From the NCBI RefSeq assembly GCF_900114875.1, contig NZ_FPKW01000014.1, forward strand, positions 44,481 to 108,480: DNA of 64,000 bases, written 5' to 3'. A program made the translations under genes and the position numbers. Shown here in pieces: positions 34,701-42,712 of the stretch. The notes below the pieces were generated by a model. That model worked only from the letters and a program-made list of their open reading frames with translations, searched no databases and had not been told where the DNA came from. Positions within the stretch are counted from its first letter, which is position 1; each line of letters starts with the position of its first letter. The stretch comes from Chryseobacterium limigenitum. GTDB lineage: Bacteria; Bacteroidota; Bacteroidia; Flavobacteriales; Weeksellaceae.

Positions 34701-35204
34701 ATGAAATTGGTAAAAGCAACAGAAAACGATATTCCTATGATTCAGGATCTGGCAAGAAGATCTTGGGAAAATGCTTATGCTGGAATTATTTCAACGGAAC
34801 AAATTGAATATATGTTGGGAGAAATGTATTCAGCAGATGAAATTTTAAAACATTTTGCAAATCCTAATTATCATTATTATTTGGTTTTTGATGAAAATAG
34901 CGACTCTTTCGAGGGGTTCATCGGATATCAGCATGAGTATGAAAAAGGAACAACAAAACTCCACAGAATTTACCTTGTCCCGGAAAGTAAAGGTAAAGGT
35001 TTCGGAAAAAGAGCGCTTGATTTTCTGAAAGAGAGAGTCTCTGAAAGTAAAGATCAGAGAATTATCTTAAACGTAAACAAAGAGAATAATGCGAAAATTT
35101 TTTATGAATCTCATGGATATAGAGTATATAATGAAGTGGTTTTGAATATTGGAAATGGTTTTGTGATGGATGACTTCCAAATGGAGTATTTAATTCACAA
35201 TTAA
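34701..35204 (+). CDS. GNAT family N-acetyltransferase
   Basis: 167 residues. MKLVKATENDIPMIQDLARRSWENAYAGIIS opens the fold. The acetyl-CoA site is HRIYLVPESKGKGFGKRALDFLKERV (about 90-115), then IILNVNKENNAKIFYESHGYRVYNEV (motif B). The closest style is the PA4866/Pat-like small-molecule acetyltransferases of flavobacteria, but the substrate is unknown. Preceded by the dispersed repeat; no partner gene is evident. Confidence 0.87.
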   Translation: MKLVKATENDIPMIQDLARRSWENAYAGIISTEQIEYMLGEMYSADEILKHFANPNYHYYLVFDENSDSFEGFIGYQHEYEKGTTKLHRIYLVPESKGKGFGKRALDFLKERVSESKDQRIILNVNKENNAKIFYESHGYRVYNEVVLNIGNGFVMDDFQMEYLIHN

Positions 35205-35375
35205 ATGACTTAAAATTCTGTAACATTTCATTGTAATTCTATAACAAGTGATATCATTAATTATTTCATCTTTGTAATAGAACCAAATCACTTTACAACA
35301 ATACATTCATATGCTTGGTTTTGAGCTTTTTTAGCTTTTTATCAGTATATTTTTTTTCATCCTTAGTGTTTAAAT
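35205..35375 (+). promoter_or_regulatory. Candidate leader or small-RNA promoter region
   Basis: CATCTTTG (35270-35277), close to the TAnnTTTG -7 element, lies ~100 bp before a strong hairpin terminator at 35376-35405. The AraC-type gene starts only at 35500. A ~120-nt terminated transcript or an attenuated leader is therefore possible. Confidence 0.3.
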
Positions 35376-35405
35376 TCCTGTATTCAACAATACAGGAGTT
35401 TTTTG
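35376..35405 (+). terminator. Intrinsic terminator upstream of the AraC-type gene
   Basis: TCCTGTATT (35376-35384), loop CAAC, AATACAGGA (35389-35397), then G and a run of six T. It lies 170 bp after the GNAT stop, with a promoter-like element between. Confidence 0.8.
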
Positions 35406-35499
35406 CGTTTACACAAAAAATCAATTTTTCTGCTCCTATTTCACTTTAAATTGAAATAAAGTATTATATTTACTAAAAAATTGAGACACTTATATTAGG

Positions 35500-36081
35500 A
35501 TGAAAATGTATGTAAAATTTGATTTCAATGCTCTTTGTAAAAAGGTTTTGGATGAAAAACTTAAGGAACATGGTTTGAAATATCGCTTGCTGAATTTTGG
35601 AGAAGTTGAATTTTATGAATCGCTTACCCAGGAGCAGCATACTATTTTTAAGAAGAATCTTGAAGATTACGGTATAGAAATTATTGAGAGCCAAAGAACG
35701 GCTTTGGTTCAAAAGATAAAGGATGCAATTGTAGAGATGGTTTTCACTGAAGAGATGATTCCGGTGAAAGCATCAATTTATATTGCAGAGAAACTGAATC
35801 ACAGTTATGGATATCTGTCTAATCTGTTTTCTGAGGTAAGTTTTACTTCAATAGAAAACTTTATTATTCTGCAAAAAATTGAATATGCCAAAGAGCTTAT
35901 CATTAATAATAAGCAGAGCCTGACAGAAATTGCCCATAAACTGAACTATTCAAGTGTTGCTCATTTGAGTACACAATTTAAGAACACGACGGGAGTTACG
36001 CCTTCTCAGTTTCAAAAAATTATTATAAAAAGAAGAAAGGCACAGAGCCTTATCAGCAATACCAGAATGCAGTATGAATAG
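35500..36081 (+). CDS. AraC family transcriptional regulator (HTH domain with short N-terminal part)
   Basis: 193 residues. The N-terminal ~90 residues (MKMYVKFDFNALCKKVLDEKLKEHGLKYRLLNFGEVEFYESL) form an alpha/beta sensor-like part without a recognised ligand domain. The C-terminal AraC double HTH covers ~95-185 (IYIAEKLNHSYGYLSNLFSEV ... LTEIAHKLNYSSVAHLSTQFKNTTGVTPSQFQK). It overlaps the next gene, a response-regulator-like protein, by 8 bp, so the two are made together and may act on the same pathway. Confidence 0.87.
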   Translation: MKMYVKFDFNALCKKVLDEKLKEHGLKYRLLNFGEVEFYESLTQEQHTIFKKNLEDYGIEIIESQRTALVQKIKDAIVEMVFTEEMIPVKASIYIAEKLNHSYGYLSNLFSEVSFTSIENFIILQKIEYAKELIINNKQSLTEIAHKLNYSSVAHLSTQFKNTTGVTPSQFQKIIIKRRKAQSLISNTRMQYE

Positions 36082-36520
36082 AGAATATTTGAGTGTAATT
36101 TTGGTAGATGATGACGAAGGAAACCGCATTCTTTTTAAGAATATTTTTAAGGAGCTGAAAATAGGAGTTAAAGTTCAGAGTTTTGGCAACGGAGCCAATT
36201 TAATGGAATATCTGAATAGCAAGGAAGCTCAGATTCCTGAAATTCTGTTTATGAATTATCATATTTCTCAGAAAAACAGTCTGGAATGTATTTCAGAAAT
36301 AAAAACTGATTTTAGGTTTGATAATATGGTGACCGCAATCTATTCTGAAAATTTATCAGAAAATGAAGTTGAGGAGATCTTTGTAAACGGAGCTAATATT
36401 TTTATTAAAAAGAAGAATGATTATAATGCCTTGAAAAAGGTACTTTCTGATGTGATCACTATAAACTGGCAATATTATACCTCTGGACTTAATAGAGATA
36501 ATTTTATCATGAAAGTATGA
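36074..36520 (+). CDS. Atypical receiver-domain protein lacking the phospho-acceptor Asp
   Basis: 148 residues, a stand-alone receiver domain. The acidic pocket is intact (ILVDDDEGN, Asp12-Asp14). At the end of strand 3, where the acceptor Asp is expected, the sequence is PEILFMNYHIS, placing Asn61 in its position. A Ser follows strand 4 (AIYSEN) and Lys112/Lys113 follow strand 5 (IFIKKKN). Phosphorylation by a histidine kinase is therefore unlikely, and it may act by binding the AraC-type protein encoded by the overlapping upstream gene. No output domain, no membrane part. Confidence 0.85.
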   Translation: MNREYLSVILVDDDEGNRILFKNIFKELKIGVKVQSFGNGANLMEYLNSKEAQIPEILFMNYHISQKNSLECISEIKTDFRFDNMVTAIYSENLSENEVEEIFVNGANIFIKKKNDYNALKKVLSDVITINWQYYTSGLNRDNFIMKV

Positions 36521-37102
36521 TAAATAAGAAGTTTATTAAATTTATTTAATATTAGTTTTGATAGTATTTATTACATAATATTCACACAAAGGTGAAAATT
36601 TTATAACTAATAATTAAAATAATATAAAACTTTTTCCATTGCATATCATCACTTTTGTAAAAGCAATTTTAACACAATGTTTAGATATAAAAAAACATTA
36701 AATGAATGAAATAATTGTTTCATCAAGAAACTAAATTATATAAATCACAATGTTAGTTAAAACAAAATGAATTATATGAATTTCCAATTTTAAAAGCGAA
36801 GAAGATCTTTAAAAAAACGGTACAATCATGAAAACTCAAGAGTAGTTAAAGGAAAATATATTCGTTTCATTTAAAAAAAAATCCTTTAACGAAAAACGGT
36901 TAGTTTTTATAATAAACAAGTTGGAAACATAATTCATTTTGTTTTTTTTCAATTTATTTTAATAGTTATAACTAATAAATGCTTCAAGTAATAAGTATAA
37001 ATATTTTCACACCAAATCACAAGATATTAAGTTATAACTATTAAAATATTTTATTAAAAACGATACAAAATAATTTCTTCAAAATAACAGTTTTATAAGG
37101 GG
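36521..37102. other. Long AT-rich gap with AGTTATAACT palindromes
   Basis: Nearly 600 bp without a credible gene between the receiver gene and recG. TTATAACTAA at 36601 and two copies of the palindrome AGTTATAACT (36964-36973, 37030-37039) recur in it. CACTTTTG at 36651-36658 is a weak -7 match. Nothing else recognised. Confidence 0.4.
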
Positions 37103-37139
37103 AAACCGCGTAAAGAAAAGTCTTTTCGCGGTTTTTTTA
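37103..37139. terminator. Bidirectional terminator after recG
   Basis: AAACCGCG and CGCGGTTT arms (37103-37110, 37127-37134) around an inner AAAGA/TCTTT stem, with T runs on both strands. It abuts the recG stop codon. Confidence 0.8.
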
Positions 37140-39227
37140 TGAAATTTTGCTCCATTTATTTTTGCCTTTGTAATATCTCACATAGTAGTTTTTGATAACG
37201 AGATTTTCAGGCTTTGCTAACATTGGATCAGCTTCCAGAATTTTTTCTACCGTCTTTTTTGTAGCTTTTATAATCGCAGAATCATTTACCAGATCCAGTC
37301 TTTTAAAATCTACTACACCGCTTTGTTGGGTTCCTAAAATATCTCCGGGGCCTCGAAGTTGCATATCAACTTCAGAAATTTTAAAGCCGTCATTGGTCTC
37401 GGTCATCGTTTTGATGCGGGTTCTGCTTTCTTTAGATAGCTTGTCGGAGGTCATCAGAATACAATAACTTTGCTCGGCTCCACGGCCAACACGACCTCTG
37501 AGCTGATGAAGCTGAGATAAACCAAATCTTTCCGAGCTTTCAATCACCATTACCGAAGCATTGGGAACATTCACTCCAACCTCAATTACGGTTGTTGCAA
37601 CCATTATTTCTGCTTCTCCTGATGCAAAATAATTCATGGCGGTATCTTTTTCAGCAGGTTTCATTTTACCATGAAGCATGGAGACTTTGTAATCCGGAAA
37701 GGAATTCATCACATGATCAAGACCTTCCATAAGATTTTTATAATCCAGTGTTTCCGATTCTTCAATCAACGGATACACAAAATAAACCTGTCTTCCTTTT
37801 TTGATCTCATCTCTGCAGAAATTATATACAAAAGCCCTGTCTTTTTCACGTCTGTGAGCTGTAATGATGGGTTTTCTGCCAACAGGCATTTCATCAATCA
37901 CAGAAACATCAAGATCAGAATAAAAACTCATTGCCAGCGTCCTAGGAATAGGAGTGGCGGTCATCACCAGAATATGAGGCGGAATTTTATTTTTAGCCCA
38001 AAGTTTAGCTCTCTGGGCAACGCCAAATCGATGTTGCTCATCAATAATTGCTAAACCAAGATTTTTAAATTTAACTTTATCCTCCAAAACAGCATGAGTT
38101 CCTACCAAAATAGAAAGTTCACCACTTTCGAGTTCCTGATGGATAATTTTCCGTTCGGATGCTTTGGAAGAACCTGTTAAAATACGAACGTTAATATTTG
38201 TTTCTGCCAATAGCTCTTTGATCCCGTTAAAATGCTGTTGAGCCAGAATTTCGGTCGGAGCCATCAAACAACTTTGGAAACCGTTATCCATCGCTATCAG
38301 CATGGTTAATAAAGCAACCATTGTCTTGCCTGAACCTACATCTCCCTGTAAAAGCCTGTTCATCTGAATTGGCTTTTTCATATCTAAACGAATCTCCTTT
38401 AATACTCTTTTTTGAGCATTGGTGAGTTCAAACGGAAGATTATTGGCATAAAAATCAGTGAAATGGGCTCCAACTACAGGAAACGGATTTCCATGAGATT
38501 GGGTTTTATGATGAAGTTTTTTTAATCCGAATCCTAATTGGAAAAAGAAGGATTCTTCAAATTTTAATCTATTATTCGCTTTCTCAAAATGTTCCAGATC
38601 CTTCGGAAAATGAATATTTAAATACGTATGCTGTCTGGACATAAATTTAAAGGAATTCATCATATAATCCGGAAGATTTTCCTGTATCAGATTAGGAATT
38701 TCTTTACAGATATTTCTTAAAACTGTCTGAAAAAATTTTTGATGTAAACCTCTTTTTGTTAACTTTTCTGAGCTTGGATAAATTGGTCTTAAACGGTTGT
38801 CGTTTTCCTTTCTTTCGTCAATTTCAATTTCAATTTCAGGATGCGGCATTGAAAACTGATTGTTGAAAACATTAATTTTACCAAAAATGTAGATCTCGCG
38901 GTTGATAGGAAGCTGTTCCACCATCCATTTTGAATACTGAAACCAAACCAGATCCATCATTCCCGTGTCATCATTGAATTTTGCAGACAATCTTTTCACT
39001 TTTCCTGTCTGGATTTCCTGGACGCTAGTAATTTTTCCTTTCAGTTGGATCTCTATACTACTTTCCTGAAGCTGAGCGATTTTATACACTTTATTTTTAT
39101 CAAGATAGCGGGTAGGGTAGAAGTTCAGAAAATCTTCCACGGTAGAAACTCCCAACACATTTTTAATGAGTTTGGCTTTTTCAGGACCGATTCCCTTAAC
39201 ATATTCTATGGATGTGCTAAGTTCCAA
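37137..39227 (-). CDS. recG: ATP-dependent DNA helicase RecG
   Basis: About 697 residues. The start is taken as TTG at 39227 (reading (M)ELSTSIEYVKGIGPEKAKLI). No ATG lies in frame upstream, and the additional 30 upstream codons do not look like RecG. Domains: wedge/OB part (about 40-250), then helicase lobes with Walker A LLQGDVGSGKT, DEQH box AIIDEQHRFG, TATPIPRTLAM, and the motif VI region QLHQLRGRVGRG, ending in the TRG-like tail GPGDILGTQQSG. RecG remodels stalled replication forks and Holliday junctions. Confidence 0.95.
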   Translation of the reverse strand: MELSTSIEYVKGIGPEKAKLIKNVLGVSTVEDFLNFYPTRYLDKNKVYKIAQLQESSIEIQLKGKITSVQEIQTGKVKRLSAKFNDDTGMMDLVWFQYSKWMVEQLPINREIYIFGKINVFNNQFSMPHPEIEIEIDERKENDNRLRPIYPSSEKLTKRGLHQKFFQTVLRNICKEIPNLIQENLPDYMMNSFKFMSRQHTYLNIHFPKDLEHFEKANNRLKFEESFFFQLGFGLKKLHHKTQSHGNPFPVVGAHFTDFYANNLPFELTNAQKRVLKEIRLDMKKPIQMNRLLQGDVGSGKTMVALLTMLIAMDNGFQSCLMAPTEILAQQHFNGIKELLAETNINVRILTGSSKASERKIIHQELESGELSILVGTHAVLEDKVKFKNLGLAIIDEQHRFGVAQRAKLWAKNKIPPHILVMTATPIPRTLAMSFYSDLDVSVIDEMPVGRKPIITAHRREKDRAFVYNFCRDEIKKGRQVYFVYPLIEESETLDYKNLMEGLDHVMNSFPDYKVSMLHGKMKPAEKDTAMNYFASGEAEIMVATTVIEVGVNVPNASVMVIESSERFGLSQLHQLRGRVGRGAEQSYCILMTSDKLSKESRTRIKTMTETNDGFKISEVDMQLRGPGDILGTQQSGVVDFKRLDLVNDSAIIKATKKTVEKILEADPMLAKPENLVIKNYYVRYYKGKNKWSKIS

Positions 39228-39430
39228 GTAAAAATTACGGCTACGAATATCGTTAAAACTAATTAAAAATGAAAGAAAGTGTTTCAAAAGACGTGATTGC
39301 AGTGAAATCCCCAGCAAATGATGTGAATTTCCCTAATATAGAATCGATATTAAATTACAAAATTTGTTATATAAGATTTATAAAAATGATCAGATAGACT
39401 GTGAAATTTTAAATATTAAAAACGAAAATT

Positions 39431-40414
39431 ATGGATACTCCAATCGCAAATTTACAGCCACCATATTTAAGATATGATGTGCCTAATGAACTTTTATTTA
39501 TTCAGGAAAAAATAGAAGCTTTACGGGAAGTTTCTTATGCGCTAAAACCAAAACCTGTAAAACAATTATCAGAAAGTATTAAAATCAATAAATCTAGTGC
39601 CAATCTTGTTAAAACTGTTATTGAAATACCGTCTGATTTACCAATATTCAATCCCAGTTCCGCAAAAATATCACAAATAGGACTTGAGGTTGTTCCAAAC
39701 GGGAAGGTCGGTATGGGATTTAATTGTAGAAAGACATTTACTGTAAGTAATAATTTTAATGCTGATACATGTTATTGGGAGATTCATTTTAAAAATCTAT
39801 CAACAGGTTTGTTTGATAAACTTCAGTTTATGGGAGGATCTTATACAAAAGTGACTCATAAACACACGATTACATTTGACATAGATTTCCAGGTATATAA
39901 TCAGGCAGCTTATGTTTCTTCAAGCGTGGTAATTGGCGGAAATAATGGATTGGCTACTTTTAAAGTATTTTGTATGGGATATAATTATGCGATTCCTATT
40001 TTCAATTCGGGAGTCAGCTCAATACCTGGTCCTCAATGTTTTTCAGATGAAATTACATTAGATTTTAATGGCCCTCATTGTATTATTATTAACTCAATCT
40101 CGTTAAGTACGAATACTCTCAAAGGCGGTAAAAATGATAAAGAACCCAATATGACTGTTTATATAAGTGCTCCTGCTCCTCCGGGAGGATTGAAAGTGTT
40201 ATTATCTGTTAGTAATAATAATTTGGGTAATATTATGGGGGATTGCTATTTTATTATACCGGCAGGAGAGACATCGGGATCGATCAGTTGGTTTTTGGGA
40301 ACAAGAAGGGTATATACTACAGGAAAACAATTTAATATTATAGCAAAACTTGCATATCCTGATGGAAGTACTTCTGCGGAAGCTTATGCTTTGATAACAC
40401 TTAATAAACAGTAA
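39431..40414 (+). CDS. Unrecognised beta-rich protein
   Basis: 327 residues without a signal peptide or membrane segment. After a helical, charged N terminus (about 1-75) the rest is beta-rich and Asn/Gly/Ser-rich (VPNGKVGMGFNCRKTFTVSNNFNADTCYWEIHFKN). The last 100 residues resemble an Ig-like module (KEPNMTVYISAPAPPGGLKVLLSVS ... GDCYFIIPAGETSGSISW). Base and codon use look like the neighbours'. I know no family for it. It stands alone and shares a bidirectional terminator with the thioredoxin-like gene. Confidence 0.6.
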   Translation: MDTPIANLQPPYLRYDVPNELLFIQEKIEALREVSYALKPKPVKQLSESIKINKSSANLVKTVIEIPSDLPIFNPSSAKISQIGLEVVPNGKVGMGFNCRKTFTVSNNFNADTCYWEIHFKNLSTGLFDKLQFMGGSYTKVTHKHTITFDIDFQVYNQAAYVSSSVVIGGNNGLATFKVFCMGYNYAIPIFNSGVSSIPGPQCFSDEITLDFNGPHCIIINSISLSTNTLKGGKNDKEPNMTVYISAPAPPGGLKVLLSVSNNNLGNIMGDCYFIIPAGETSGSISWFLGTRRVYTTGKQFNIIAKLAYPDGSTSAEAYALITLNKQ

Positions 40415-40432
40415 TCACATTTCACAAAAATG

Positions 40433-40470
40433 AAAATGTCTCAAAATTTACTGTTTTGAGACATTTTTTT
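40433..40470. terminator. Bidirectional terminator between convergent genes
   Basis: 14-base perfect arms AAAATGTCTCAAAA and TTTTGAGACATTTT around a 7-nt loop (40433-40467), with a following T run on the plus strand and the A-rich side giving Ts on the other. Confidence 0.85.
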
Positions 40471-41003
40471 TAATCTTTTATTTTAGATTTAAATTTCTTC
40501 TGATAATCTTCCCATTGTTGTCTGGTTCGGATTTTCTTATATAAATCTTTTGAAATTAATTCTAAATAAGGTTCCAGCTCTTTTGCGGATAATTCTCCCT
40601 GCAGAATGGTGATAGGGCCACCTTTTTCATCCAAAAAAACAGTGCTCGGAACAGCTGATACATTCATGTATTGAGTAAATTCATGTAAAGAATTTCTTCC
40701 TTTTTTCTGCTCCGTATTAGGATTTGAAAATGTTCTGTCAAAAATTTCAACAGATTTTTTTTCTTCTGCATTGAACTTTACGGGATAATAGTTTTCATTT
40801 AAAATATTGGCAATTACCTGATGTCCGTAGGTGTTTTTATCCATTATCTTACATGGAGCGCACCAATCTGCATAAAAATCGATCAATATCTTTTTTGGAT
40901 TCTCTTTCTGAGCCTTTAAAGCCTCTTCAATAGTCATCCATTTTACCTGAGCAAAGCTGAAACTTACAACAAATAGGAAAAGTATGCTTATAATTTTATT
41001 CAT
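40470..41003 (-). CDS. Periplasmic thioredoxin-fold protein with CAPC motif
   Basis: 177 residues with signal peptide MNKIISILFLFVVSFSFA. The thioredoxin-like domain has ILIDFYADWCAPCKIMDKNTYGH (about 42-64), with WCAPC in place of the WCGPC of thioredoxin. It continues YYPVKFNAEEKKSVEIFDRTF and the cis-Pro loop VSAVPSTVFLDEKGG. Proteins of this kind reduce or isomerise disulfides in exported proteins. It is last in the minus-strand peptide-use block; whether it is functionally linked is unknown. Confidence 0.85.
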   Translation of the reverse strand: MNKIISILFLFVVSFSFAQVKWMTIEEALKAQKENPKKILIDFYADWCAPCKIMDKNTYGHQVIANILNENYYPVKFNAEEKKSVEIFDRTFSNPNTEQKKGRNSLHEFTQYMNVSAVPSTVFLDEKGGPITILQGELSAKELEPYLELISKDLYKKIRTRQQWEDYQKKFKSKIKD

Positions 41004-41047
41004 AATTTGGGTTTTAAATAATAAAAATAAGCATAATTTCCTTATTT

Positions 41048-42559
41048 CTATTTTACTTCCTGCATTAATTTTTTAACGAATGGGGAGATCAAAATTAATA
41101 CAACTCCGGCAATTATAGCGTATAATCCTAATTGTTTATATCCATCAGTATAAGTGATTAAAGCATCATAGTTGGTTGAACCCTCTTTTGCTGTTGCCAA
41201 GCCCGCTCCAATGATTCCTGCAACGTATTGTCCGTAAGCTGAGGCCAAAAACCACATTCCCATCATCATTCCCTGAAGGTTTTTTGTGGAAAGTTTAGTC
41301 ATGATTGACAATCCGATCGGAGAGAGACAAAGTTCACCCAAAGTGATGACTAATAAAGCTATGGTAAAGAAATTTAATGAAGTGATTCCTTGTAAAGTGG
41401 CAAAAAACTTAGTTGCAAATAATACGTAATAACCAAGTCCAAGGAAGATAAATCCAAGACCGAATTTTATGATCGTGTTGGGCTCTATTTTTCTTTTATT
41501 CAACCAAATCCAAAGCAAACCGATGATCGGAGCTAAGAAAATGATGAAAAATGCACCTCCTGAATTATTAACCCCATTCGGGTCTAGTCCTAAAAGATCT
41601 TTATTTAAATTTTTAGCAGCGAAAATACTTAGTGAACCTCCACTTTGCTCATAAATTCCCCAGAATAGGATAGAGAATAAAATGAAAACCAATGCAGCCC
41701 AAAGTTTTTTACGTTCTGCAGCAGTTACTTTTGTCATTTCATAGAACAGATAAATAAGCGTTAGTGGCCCGATTGTGTACATAAAATAGTCTGTATACTG
41801 CGTCTTTGCAACCATCACCATAATAATCGGAACGAAGATCAATGATAAAACATAAACTCCATACTCCTGCCATTTTGGGATTGGGGCAGATTTTATTTCA
41901 TTATCCGGATGTCCTGGCTGAAGCCCGATTGTTCCTAAACTTTTTTGAGTAAAAACAAAATTAATTAAACTTATAACCATTACAATAGCAGCAAATCCAA
42001 AAGCAAGATGCCATCTTAGTTCTTCAGGGATAAAACTTGTAAAAAGCTCTCCTTTCCCTATTGCAATACATAAATAACCACCTAGTAATGCACCAAGATT
42101 GATTCCTGCATAGAAAAGTGAGAAACCTGCATCGGCTCTTGAGTCATTCGGTTTGTAAAGCTGACCAACCATTGATGAAATATTCGGTTTAAAGAAACCT
42201 GTGCCTACAACGGTAAACGCGATTCCAAGGAAAAAGAATTTGTGTGGATCTGTTGCAAGGATTAAACTTCCGACAATCATTAATAGTCCACCCCAAAAAA
42301 GGGATTTTCGGAATCCCAATATTTTATCAGCAAAAAGTCCACCGATAAACGTAAAGGCATACACAAATGCCTGTGTTGCACCGTATTGAAGATTGGCTTC
42401 TTTTTCGTGGAAATTAAGTTGTGAGATCATGAAGAATACCAACATCCCGCGCATTCCGTAGAAACAAAAACGTTCCCACATTTCAGAGAAAAATAAACTC
42501 CATATTTGTTTTGGATATTTTCCTTTGAAATCTTGTATTTCATCTAAAGTTAAGCTCAT
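41048..42559 (-). CDS. POT family proton-dependent di/tripeptide transporter, copy 1
   Basis: 503 residues, about 12-14 transmembrane helices. The POT signature ExxER is in TM1 (FSEMWERFCFYGMRGMLVFFM). GTGFFKPNISSMVGQLY is the PTR2 signature 2 region. The GELCLSPIGLSIMTKLS stretch of TM10 holds the conserved Glu. It imports dipeptides and tripeptides with protons across the inner membrane. It is one of three related genes in tandem. A 15-bp palindrome lies 52 bp upstream of its start. Dipeptide supply could come from the DPP IV encoded upstream. Confidence 0.92.
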   Translation of the reverse strand: MSLTLDEIQDFKGKYPKQIWSLFFSEMWERFCFYGMRGMLVFFMISQLNFHEKEANLQYGATQAFVYAFTFIGGLFADKILGFRKSLFWGGLLMIVGSLILATDPHKFFFLGIAFTVVGTGFFKPNISSMVGQLYKPNDSRADAGFSLFYAGINLGALLGGYLCIAIGKGELFTSFIPEELRWHLAFGFAAIVMVISLINFVFTQKSLGTIGLQPGHPDNEIKSAPIPKWQEYGVYVLSLIFVPIIMVMVAKTQYTDYFMYTIGPLTLIYLFYEMTKVTAAERKKLWAALVFILFSILFWGIYEQSGGSLSIFAAKNLNKDLLGLDPNGVNNSGGAFFIIFLAPIIGLLWIWLNKRKIEPNTIIKFGLGFIFLGLGYYVLFATKFFATLQGITSLNFFTIALLVITLGELCLSPIGLSIMTKLSTKNLQGMMMGMWFLASAYGQYVAGIIGAGLATAKEGSTNYDALITYTDGYKQLGLYAIIAGVVLILISPFVKKLMQEVK

Positions 42560-42610
42560 AATATTTATGATAATTTTTTAATTAAGATTACTATCAATTA
42601 ATTAAATTCA

Positions 42611-42625
42611 TGACGCAATGCGTCA
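42611..42625. promoter_or_regulatory. Palindrome TGACGCAATGCGTCA upstream of POT copy 1
   Basis: Seven-base perfect half-sites around one central base, 52 bp before the start of the minus-strand gene. The form suits a dimeric regulator; no identity assigned. It is not seen in front of the other two POT genes. Confidence 0.45.
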
Positions 42626-42666
42626 CATATTAGATTTTTTTTGATAAGCACACACGAAAATAAAAA

Positions 42667-42690
42667 AAACCTCTGACTTAGCAGAGGTTT
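42667..42690 (-). terminator. Intrinsic terminator after POT copy 2
   Basis: AAACCTCTG and CAGAGGTTT arms; on the minus strand the hairpin is followed by a run of T. Confidence 0.8.
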
Positions 42691-42712
42691 TAATAATATT
42701 TTATTGATGCGG

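Noticed and set aside
36521..37102. Search for a gene or structured RNA in the gap before recG
   Set aside because: Only ORFs under 20 codons and AT-rich repeats; no stable fold other than the terminator could be identified by eye.
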